NCBI GenBank assembly: GCA_003013855.2
Contig: ML058371.1
Span: 186,001 to 250,000, forward strand
DNA: 64,000 nt
Reading direction: 5' to 3'
From: Liriodendron chinense
Taxonomy: Eukaryota > Streptophyta > Magnoliopsida > Magnoliales > Magnoliaceae
Position 1 is the first letter of the stretch; each line of letters begins with the position of its first letter. The notes beneath the pieces are model-generated. The model made no database searches, was not told the DNA's origin, and saw only the letters and a list, made by a program, of their open reading frames with translations. The position numbers were made by a program, and so were the translations under genes. Below, in pieces: positions 54,859 through 64,000 of the stretch.

Positions 54859-55463
54859 AAATGCCTCGTTATTTTTCCTTTAGAAAGTGTTGAAGTCGGG
54901 ACTTGAGGTGCCCAATTGGCATGTGTATGACATCCAAGGCATCTTTGCACCCCACCATGACAATGAGGTGAATAAAAAATATGGTGGATCGAATCATTAG
55001 TTGGGCCACACTACAAAAATAACTTACACCACCCCAAAACTTTCAAATTCACTTGTAACTTAATCCAATGATTTAATAGGCCCAAGGTGATTACCATGTT
55101 CGGGTGCATATGTTAGACAAAAATGATCCAATGATTTGATAGGCTCAATTTTTTGGGTGATCACCATGTTGTGCATATGTTAGATGGATTGGATAACATA
55201 TATACATAGACCATGTGATCCCTACAATCCTCAACTTCATTCCTTTTAAAGAAAAAAATTGAGGGCATTTGGTAATTTTCTCCCTCAAGAGGTAGCTGGT
55301 TGGCAATTCATTTGGAGGATGAAATTAGTATTTTTGTGGAATTTTAAACCAGAATCCCTGAAAAATACTTAAATTAATAAGATGTTTTATTTCAAAATTC
55401 TTTAGAAATAACATTTTACCAAATAATGCCTGGTCCAAGACTCTAGAGAGATTGGGTTGAAAT

Positions 55464-55938
55464 TGTTGGGAAAATTGGCCCGCTAAAACGAGAGCTAAAT
55501 AAGATAATCACAATGATCGAGCAATATTCAATGTACACAAGAAAGCAATTTGATTTTAATGTGGAAAAAACCCCTCATGGGTAAAAAATTATGGCACAAA
55601 GCGAATCCACTATGAAATCAAAGTTACAAGAGATTGCAGAAGAACACTCACCTGGATCAAACCCCACAAGAGAAACCCAAGCTCTCCAAGCTATTTCTCT
55701 CACTCTAGAACTCTCTAATTCCTCCTTACGCATCAAGGATACTCTAATTCCTGCTTACACCAGCTTATATAGCAATAGAATCGAAATTAGAAATCTTATG
55801 CAAAACTGCGCAAGATCACACACAACTAGAGTTCAGAGAGTTCATTATGCAAAATCCGGGGTGGTCCATCGCCCGACCATCCCCGTCGATTGCCCGACGG
55901 CCCTATCCAGCATAGATTTGAGTCACCTAATTCCAACA
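55464..55938 (-). repeat. 3' LTR of the gag-only Copia
   Basis: Shares termini TGTTGG...CCAACA and the CGCCCGACCATCCCCGTCG block with the LTR at 57,395. It lacks the GGTTCGGTCACC(C/T)AAAACCA stretch seen in the 5' LTR and in arm A. Confidence 0.85.
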
Positions 55939-57380
55939 ATCTCCATCATGACGATAATTTTTATGTTGCACATTGCCATACTTGATCACACATCCTTTAT
56001 GTCTACTTCGTCTCCATCATAGCTCCACCGTTTTTCGTGCCCTCACCGAATTTATAACCACACCTCCATGCCCCGCTCGCTCATGTGGCCCTTGAGCACT
56101 TGCCACACACAAGCAACCAAGAATTACGCTAAAACCACTATAGCTCCACCTGTGAGAAATGCTTTCGATCAACTTGTGAAGATTGTCACGCCTCTGTGAC
56201 TTCATCATTATAAGTGCCCCTTCTTCACTTTACAATATCGATCGCAACCGATCAACCTGCACCCCATCACCTTGAGTGCACCAATTTTCGGCCTAGGGAC
56301 ATGCCCCACATCTTTCAATATTTATTCGATTCCATTGAACATCCTAATGCGCACCTAACCAATACGCACCATATTGCAATCGTAGTCATCGCCTAAGAAC
56401 ACCGATCCACCATCATACCCACTATATGTCATGAATGAACTCCAATCAGGACACATGTGATATGATGCACCTGAATTCAAGAGTCACTCTCTGGCGAGTT
56501 ACCCAGATCTGGATATAATCAATACATCACAAACATCACACTCATCCTTCATGGATTTCGCGATATTAACCTCCATAAAAGAATCTTCACACTTTTCTTG
56601 CCTTGTCTTAGAATTCTAACAATTTCTCTTCATGTGACCTTCTTCCCCACAATTCCAGCACCTTACTTTGCGCTTTCTTTACCCTTATATTTAGATCTCG
56701 ATGACGAAAATCCCCCACCCCGTTCAAAATTCATTTCCCTCATAATTAGTGTCTCGTCAGAGGACGACCCCACATTATCGCTCTTCCTTCTCATCGCCTT
56801 CGCCTAGAGGGCTGTGATAATGATCTCAACGCTAATAGTCTCCTTGCCTGCGCACAAGGAGTTATTAAACGACTTATATGATCCAGGAAGTGAGTTCAAT
56901 AAGATGCATGCCTAATATTCATTTTTCATCGGTTCATCTAGATCTAACAACTTACAAACAAGCCTATTGAACGAGCTAATGTGGCTCTCAACATCAGTCC
57001 CCTCTGTCATCTTCAAATTGAACAACTGTAGCATCAGATACGGACGATTCTTAAGAGATTTCTTCGCATAGATATTTTTAATTTCGCCCACGTATCAACC
57101 ACAGTTTTCTCCTTCATGACGTTATATAGGACCTCATTCGTTAGGCACAATCGGATTGAGACATTGGCCTTCTTATCCAGTTTTCCTCCACTCTTCTTCT
57201 TTCATAGTCTTTGGTCGCTCCCCAAAGATTGTTTCTTCCAATCCTTACTGAATTAAGATACCCTTCATCTTGACCTTTCATAGTTCGAAGTTATTTTTCT
57301 TGAAAAACTTCTCTACATTGAATGTCATGCATGTCGCCATTGATACTTCGTCTCAAATTTTGATCTACCTCCTGACGTTT
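55939..57380 (-). pseudogene. Gag and protease remnant of the gag-only Copia
   Basis: From the leader (57,380) the minus strand gives broken gag blocks homologous to the arm A frame, then an intact CCHC knuckle (CWNCGEEGHMKRNC, about 56,620-56,670) ended by a TAG. A protease-like SGASYHMCPDWSSFMTYSGYDGGSVF segment follows near 56,400-56,480, with an Asn at the position where the catalytic Asp is expected. No later pol domain is seen. Confidence 0.7.
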
Positions 57381-57394
57381 ACTTTGATACCACT

Positions 57395-57950
57395 TGTTGG
57401 AAAAATCAGCCCGCAGAAGTGAGAACCAAACGAGATAATCACAATAATCAAGCACTATTCACTATGCAAGAGAAGGCAATCCAATTTTAATGTCGAAAAA
57501 AAACCCTCACGGTTAAAAAACCACGACACAAAACTAATCTAATATGAAATCAAAGTTACAAGAGAATACAAAAGAACACTCACCCAGATCAAGCCCCACA
57601 ACAGAAACCGAAGCTCTTCAAGCTCTTTCTCTCACCCTAGAACTCTCTCAATCCCTCCTTATGCATCTAGGATACCCTAATTTTCATTAAACCCGCTTAT
57701 ATAGAAATAGAATTAGAATTAGAAACATCTTACGCAAAACCATGCAAGATCACGCACAATCGATCGACTTATGATTAGGTGCTTGAACCAACCTTCGATC
57801 ACCCGACGCCACGGGTTCGGTCACCCAAAACCACCCGAAAATGTCTAGAGAGTTCACTGTTCAAATTTTGTGGTGGTCGGTCGCCCGACCATCCCCGTCG
57901 ATCGCCCGACAACCTTGTCCAGCATAGATTTGAGTCACCCAATTCCAACA
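57395..57950 (-). repeat. 5' LTR of the gag-only Copia
   Basis: 556 bp, TGTTGG...CCAACA termini, adjacent on the inner side to the PBS and on the outer side to the GAAAT duplication. Confidence 0.88.
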
Positions 57951-57955
57951 GAAAT

Positions 57956-59240
57956 TACTAAGTTGCCCTCATTTATTATTTTCTTTAAAAAGTAACAAAG
58001 CTAAGAATTGTGGACTCACATGGCATGTGTTTAACATCCAAATCATCTAAATATAAACCCACCAAGGAGATCATACAATTCAAAATTCTGGTTGATTGGA
58101 CCATCAAATGGGTTACACATGGATTTGGATTGTTTTAGTGGAATACATTACTTTTAAGAATTGGCTCACTTTATTCTTGATGTTTAAACCCGGCCTGACG
58201 TAGCCCAAAATAACGAATGAGATGCCAACATGTGTCACCACACTTGTACTAAAGCAAATGAACAAACATACTCACAGTTGAAGAAAATTGCAAGCACCTA
58301 TCTATTGAGGACACATATCCTGCTAGGAAGGCTAGACACCCAGAGACGTACACACAACCAAACCCTAAAAGCGGTTGTCTACCTTATAACACGTGACTAG
58401 TAGGTGCAAGGCACACTTGATTAGTAGCGGTAGATGAAGCCTTGTTGAAGAATTTTCATTACGGGACTCTTGCTTAACTAGTCACTGTACAACAAGACCT
58501 TTGCTAGAAGATTGTTATTTCAAGACTTATTTTGAAAGAGAATTATTACCAAAAACCATACAAGACCTTCCTAAAAACTATAAAATCGTACTCAAAGAGC
58601 AGTAAGTTGTCAGAAGATAAAGATATCATCACTTACATTTGCATAATGACTAAAGGACTCTAGATCCAATCAAACTACATCAAGATAAGGTCGATACCTA
58701 AATGGAAGACTACTTGCGGAAGCTACAGAGTCTTACATGCGGTCATTGCCTCTCCAAAACTATAAAAGCATAATAGAAAGAAGAGTTTGAAGCCTTATGT
58801 TAATACAATCACATAACATTTTTAACTCTATACTGCCTATCTTATCTTTCATTCCTTATAGACACCTATTCCAATTAATTTTAATTCTAATACATCAACT
58901 TCTGTCCAACATCATGTTTTAGCAAGCTTGGAGCCTTTAGCATAGTCTTTTAGTTTAGTTTTTACTTCTGTTCAGTGCATCGCAATAGTAAGCTAGTTAG
59001 TATAGTATAAATATCCACAACCCCATGTTGAATTTCCAAATTAATTGTTGAGTTCTTACTTAGTAATTCCCTAATCACAACTTGTTGACCTCACACTATG
59101 ACCATTTCACGACTATCTAGGTTGGAAGATCATCAAGACCATGATCGTTTCGCCAGTCTAAACCGTCGTTGATAATCACTTTTTTTTTTTTTTTGTCGAT
59201 TGTACTTTGTCTACTTTTACATTAATAAAATCAACATCAA

Positions 59241-59244
<4 letters not shown>
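57956..59244. other. Gene-free AT-rich sequence
   Basis: No gene, tRNA or clear repeat. A TATAAAAGCATAATAG word at 58,761 is followed by an AT-rich leader-like stretch with several ATG-stop pairs, which could be a plant or pararetroviral-like promoter. No coding region accompanies it, so I do not assign it. Confidence 0.45.

Positions 59245-59326
<82 letters not shown>
59245..59326. repeat. (TA)n microsatellite, ~82 bp
   Basis: A pure TA run. Shorter runs of the same kind are at 43,019-43,058 and 50,640-50,706. Confidence 0.97.
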
Positions 59327-59329
<3 letters not shown>

Positions 59330-59929
59330 TTTCTATCTTTTATTGTTTTTGTTAAGAAATGTGACTAAGTTACCACCGTTGTAAGAAAAGTTATTTTTTC
59401 TATGGTAAAAAGAACTCATTTGAAGGATTAATCCTCCCATTCACCTTAGCAATTGGTGGCTGAGTAGTCAAGTTGATCTTCAAAGATCCAATTCTAATCC
59501 GGCTATTTTGACGCCTAAGGTCACAAGGCATTTAGTTTGATTCGAGTCTAATAAAACTCTGGCACGCGCAACACTTATCATATTCACATTTATCACACAA
59601 GCAACACTTGATCAGTCAAATTTTGTATCCCTGGGATAATCAAAGCGCAGTGCATTAGGTGAACAGGTAGGATGTGAAACACATGACACTTAGGTGTTAT
59701 AGTTTAAGATAAAAATAAAGAAGGGCATTTATATAAAAAAAAAATTTCATTCAAAATAAGGTTTTTAGGGAACATCGATTTAGCTCATCTCAATAATAGA
59801 ACTCAATACAATAATAGAACTCAACAATAGGACATGAAATCTAGCCAATGGGTCACTCTACCGTGGCTGTGCATAATTTATACTTCATTACCACTGACAT
59901 TACACAGTGCAGTCGGTTTAGATTCGATG
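59327..59929. other. Gene-free sequence
   Basis: Nothing recognisable. A GATAGAACTCAA(T/C)A word is repeated near 59,795 and 59,815. Confidence 0.4.
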
Positions 59930-60540
59930 TGGACCATGTCCGCAAATAGGATATAACTATCAGCATCTCAAGTCAGATGATCCAGACCATCGGTTAGTTT
60001 ATTGATCGATGATCCATGTAAATGACCATTGTATGTCCATAGATAGACAGCCCAAATCTGGCAATCGGCAACCATAGATGGGTGGCCCAATCTATCAAGC
60101 TAGTGGCCAAAATAGATGGTCCAAATATGTCCAAGAGGCTGATACGAATGATCCAGATCTGTCTGATCATCATCCGTGATGGACGGTCCAGATCTGGTGT
60201 GCTCAAGGCCTACTTATGGACACTTTAAATGGATGCCTTAGATTTGATGCCTGACATCCATAGATGAAACAGTTCAGATCCAACATGTCTACTGTCCATA
60301 AGGGACAGTCTTTGACTAATGGTTAAAGTCCACAGGTCGATGGTCCAGATCTGATGACACAGATTTGACAACTATTATCCATAAAGTGGACGATCAAGAT
60401 ATGACAATACGGTCCGGAACCGTTCAGATTGCGTTTACCACCTTAATACACAAGATCGATGGATCAGATTTCCCATCGTATGGACAGCTAAAAAATGTCC
60501 ATTAGTCCATTGTTAGATAGACGATTCCGATATAACCGTA
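59930..60540. repeat. Degenerate ~45-60-bp repeat with GATGGTCCAGATCTG words
   Basis: At least ten variants of GG(A/T)CGGTCCAGATCTG or GATGATCCAGA, each preceded by CCAT(A/G)GAT, recur over about 550 bp on the plus strand. The units are too diverged to define exact borders. No frame stays open. Confidence 0.55.
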
Positions 60541-60561
60541 CATGAATGAACGTTTATGGGG

Positions 60562-61093
60562 GACGCGGTTTGGCTAGTTACCCCAACACCAGCCAGCTAG
60601 CTGGTGTCAAAGCTCTGTGGGCCCCACCAAGATGTATCTGTTATATCCACACCGTCCATCTATTTTTCCAACTCATTTTAGGGCATGAGCCCAAAAAGAG
60701 GCAGATCCAAATCTCAGGTGGACCACACCACAATGGAGATTGAAGGCTTACAGTTGAAAACTTTTTGGGGGCACATAAGTTTTGGATCAAGCTGATATTT
60801 GTGTTTTACCTTCATCCAGGTTTGTGTGACCTTATCAACTGGTTGGATAGCAAATAAACATTCCAGTGGGCCATAGGAAGGTTTTTAGCGGTGGACATTC
60901 GGTCAACACCGTTTTCCTGTGGTGTGGTCCACCTTAAATTTGAATCTGCCGCATTTTATGGCTTATGCCCTAAAATAAGCTGGAAAAATGGATGTACAGC
61001 GTGGATAAAAACAGATACATCATGGTGGGGCCCACAGAGCTTTGACAACAGCTAGCTGGCTCATGTTGATCTGGTCATTAGTCAAACCGCGTC
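60562..61093. mobile_element. MITE, 532 bp, with ~80-bp terminal inverted repeats
   Basis: The left end GACGCGGTTTGGCTAGT and the right end read inward GACGCGGTTTGACTAAT open inverted repeats that continue to the shared block CAAAGCTCTGTGGGCCCCAC and ATGTATCTGTT. The interior holds GTGGACCACACCAC and TTTGGATCAAGCTGATATTTG, shared with the MITE at 40,231. Long terminal repeats suggest a Mutator-like origin. I find no convincing 8-9-bp duplication. Confidence 0.8.
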
Positions 61094-64000
61094 TGGTTTT
61101 GGGATCCTAATAACTAGACAGTACGGAAAGATGAATGTCTCGAGAACCTTAGGCCTAATAACGTAAGCAACGTCTCTTTGACTATGGCTTTTGAACGTTG
61201 TGATTTCATCTCTATGAATTGTTTTTTTTTATTCTTCTTTTTTTCATTAATCACAAATTTGTGTGTATAGGGCGTCGAAACATTTTATTTTTCATGGAAT
61301 TCAATCAATATTGGTCATGATATAAATAAGATTGCGAAATGCATACATATGCAATAATATCAATTAGAAAACCATAAATTAGTAGTGTGATTGGCCACAT
61401 ACCTTAAGCCATGCCAAATAAATGACATAGGGCACTCCTCTATGCGGTTAGACCTGATGATGAAACGTTTGGATCATCGCTCCACACGTCCCTGCAGGAT
61501 AGACACCCTTGGCTCATCTTCTCCCCAGTTCACCATAAGTATGTGCTTGAGATGGAAAGCGTACATTTTTTTTTAGCTTGGAAGAATAGGAGAGTGTCTC
61601 TCATATATAAACTCGATCCCTTATTCCATCATAAAAACCAAATTCTACATGGACTCTCATTCCTTGAACATGTTAGCTTGGTTTCATGTGCAGTTTTCAT
61701 TTATGATTGAATTGAAACTTAAGAGCCCAAATTTAAATAATAATAATAATACTAATAACAACCCTTAAGACCAAAGCAGTGGTATGCATGTGCATGTGCA
61801 AGTGGTATGCATGTGTGTGGGCCACCGTACTAAAGATATGCTAGCAAAATGTCCATGGAAGGGTGCAATTTTCATCTCTCCCATGTTCTCCCAACAAGAA
61901 ATCCACTTTCTACTTTCATGAGATTTTCTTCATGTACGAGTAAGAAGGATTCTTAGATTTTCCATCCAAAGATCCTTAGATGCCGCAATTTAAGGATATA
62001 AACAAATGGGAAGCAGACTCTTTCAATCTCTGGTAATTCTTAAATCCAGAAAGAGATTGATTGAAGGCCCACAAATAAATAATCTCATAAATAAGATAAA
62101 ATAAGAAGATTTCAACTTCAAAATCATAGTCATAAAGTCATGAATGGAATATAATGAAGAGGATTTATGGTGTCCTCCACAGAAAAAGTAGATTTTGCTG
62201 TTGCATATGATTCCATACATGTGGGGCCACCGACTGTTGAGCTGATGAGATGTGCAGCCAACGAGAGACCTTGAAGATTAGACAATCCTAGCCATCCAAT
62301 TGAAGGCCCACAAAAAGACAGCTGAGGAGGCAGTACCCATATTCAAAGAGAAATCTTTCAATGATCAAAGGTTGAAATGTTCCAATGTGGGAGATTTTCC
62401 AACAGGGAAATCCATCATATAAATGGTCTGTACATGTCCCCAAATGTAGAGAATCGTGGGGTACGTTTGCTGATGAGTTAGAGCTATAACTTCCTAAAAA
62501 GAAAGGAAAAGAAAATTAGAGATGAGTTCTTTTTGTGAGCTGAAGGGCCACAATCATGAAAAAAATCCTAGTCAAAAGGGCCTTGAGCACAAATAGTACA
62601 TATGTTTGATATCCTCTCCAAGTTAGTCAAGATTTGCTTGATGTTGAATCTTATGGCCAGTATGAATTTATTAAACAAACTACATGTCAAGATCGCATTC
62701 TTGTGTTGCGATTGGAAAGAAAGAAAATAAAATCCTATATACATCTGACAAAGATCATCAAATGCAAAATTCAAGAGCATTATCTCTCTCTACGTTAGAA
62801 CATGTCTATAAAAGATCAAATGCACCTTTTGTGTGCATGTTTTGCAAGTAATTTGATCATTTCTCTACTTTTATCTTGATGATATACAGGTAGTGTGGCA
62901 ATGGTTTCATGATTAATGAGCTGGATGAAGATTGGAGGTAGTGCTACAACTTGTATACAAAATGTTCTAGCCAAAAGGGGGTACACATTTGAATGATTGA
63001 GATCAAGGCGTGTGGTGCAAACCTAATATTTTTCAGTCATTTTGGTTTATTTGCACCCTTATAGAGGGCACAGGGAATTACAAACAATGGAGAAATCTGA
63101 CGTGAAATCACTGTACCAAAGAAGCCAATATTGTCAAGTGGCAAATAAGATACAACTCCGAATAGGAGCGGAATCGAGCTTTGGTAATGTTGAGAGACAT
63201 GGACAAAGAAATTAATGATAAACATATAATCATAGTGTAACAAGAACTTGCTTAAGTATTTGATTTTAATAAATAAATAGAGAAATCAAATATGTTAAGG
63301 TGTGTTTGGTTGGACCTAATATCACAATATTTTGCACCAAATTAGAATGGTTAATCCTGAAATATCGTGAAATTTCATGACATTAGTGACCAATGAATGA
63401 CCAAAGACTCTAATGTCTAGTAAATCAAGGAAGGGACATTGACAAATATTCAGATGTACTTTGTCCTACATCTTAGGAGAACTGAACACGTACAATGGGG
63501 TTATAGCTAACTTAACCTACAACCCAATTTTACAAACATTTTTTGGTCAAAATACCCAATATTTTCAAGGGCAAAAATGAAAACAAAAATTAGTAAGTTA
63601 AAAAGAGAGAACTGTACCATAAAATTGTTTCTTCTAAAGGTTTGTTTGGCCTATATATTAAAGTTTCCAATCCAAAGGCATAGATATTCAAGTACAAAAT
63701 CATAGGACCCTACTTCAATCTAAGTTACATTTCTCCCCTTCCCATCACAATATTAATATGCACAAACACCACATAAATTTGAGTAGGAATGTTTGAGGCA
63801 AAGAAATTCCTTTAAAAGTTGAGATTGATTAAGGCTAATCACTATCGTTTGATTAGGATTGTACTTACATGTAACCTAAAATCCAACCCTTCATCCCATG
63901 AGCATGTGCATTAAATATTGGTGGATAAGGAATTAAGGGGAGAATCAATCAATGCAGTTAAGGCATGTATGTTTTTCCAATTATCTTAATAATGTGAAGG
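61094..64000. other. Gene-free AT-rich sequence to the window end
   Basis: All open frames are 60-70 codons and without domain character. The only local structure is GTGGTATGCATGTG(C/T)(A/G)TG repeated near 61,775-61,815 and an AATAATAATAATACTAATAA tract near 61,738-61,758. I see no RNA gene. Confidence 0.5.

Larger units (their letters stand above)
52515..57303. repeat. Segmental duplication, right arm (B)
   Basis: This arm matches arm A from GATAGATAACAAAACA at about 52,525 to AGTTATTTTTCTTG at about 57,300, with roughly 90 percent identity by eye. It has one 99-bp unit instead of four and one CCTGGTTGGCAATTC block instead of two. It holds the intact version of the gag-only Copia insertion. 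Confidence 0.85.
55464..57950 (-). mobile_element. Gag-only Copia element, complete ends, 2,487 bp
   Basis: The minus-strand 5' LTR is 57,950-57,395 (TGTTGGAATTGGGTG to TTTTCCAACA, 556 bp). A PBS TGGTATCAAAGT follows at about 57,392-57,381. The 3' LTR is 55,938-55,464 (475 bp, with an internal loss of about 70-80 bp). GAAAT flanks both sides (55,459-55,463 and 57,951-57,955). Only gag and a protease-like stretch lie between the LTRs, so RT, RNase H and integrase must have come from elsewhere. Confidence 0.88.

Noticed and set aside
58761..58900. Endogenous pararetrovirus
   Set aside because: Only a TATA-like word and leader-like composition. No viral coding sequence is visible in the window.

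Overview
This window is plant nuclear DNA made almost entirely of transposable elements. I see no ordinary host gene with an intact reading frame. A flowering plant is indicated by the element families: a Tat-lineage Ty3/Gypsy retrotransposon with dual RNase H, Ty1/Copia LTRs, a CACTA (En/Spm) element, a hAT element, tRNA-derived SINEs and MITEs. Recurring inserts rich in GTGGGCCCCAC and GTGGACCAC resemble sequences I associate with woody magnoliids, but that assignment is only a suspicion.

Layout. 1-22,682 is one very large minus-strand Tat-type element. Its 5' LTR is at 20,979-22,682 and its primer-binding site at 20,958-20,975. Gag lies at 20.7-16.1 kb and protease, RT, gRNH, aRNH and integrase at 16.2-10.8 kb. 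Two antisense (plus-strand), intron-containing extra genes follow: a plant mobile domain gene at 4.9-6.4 kb and a DUF7745-like gene at 7.8-9.7 kb. A repeat-rich 3' region runs to the left edge, and the 3' LTR is not in view. A 1.9-kb Copia-type solo LTR (about 18,455-20,348), carrying six perfect 22-bp palindromes, sits inside gag. 22,722-28,086 is a hAT element with a broken transposase and a second BED-finger ORF. 28,134-42,116 is a complete-ended CACTA element (3-bp TSD TGA) with degenerate TNP2 and Transposase_24 genes. It also holds about 27 copies of a 139-bp TTTAGG-rich repeat. The flanks of the hAT and CACTA elements, and of an 852-bp hAT-like MITE (42,457-43,308), join into one Copia LTR plus PBS (43,559 down to 28,097), so all of these sit inside or beside one older minus-strand Copia element.

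43,560-57,950 contains two arms of a segmental duplication (43,560-48,775 and about 52,515-57,303). Each arm carries the same SINE and the same Copia insertion. In the right arm that Copia is complete-ended: 2,487 bp, LTRs, PBS, gag and protease remnant only, TSD GAAAT. The simplest reading is an 8.5-kb tandem duplication with its junction near 48,775/48,776, later split by the nested elements. A second SINE with a clear TSD lies at 51,570-51,726. 57,956-64,000 is gene-poor AT-rich DNA with a long (TA)n run, a degenerate short-period repeat and one MITE with about 80-bp inverted repeats (60,562-61,093).

How the parts relate: every protein-coding remnant belongs to an element's own replication machinery, except the antisense PMD and DUF7745 genes of the Tat element and the BED-finger ORF of the hAT, which look like accessory or captured genes. 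Most frames are broken, so I expect no autonomous activity from this locus.
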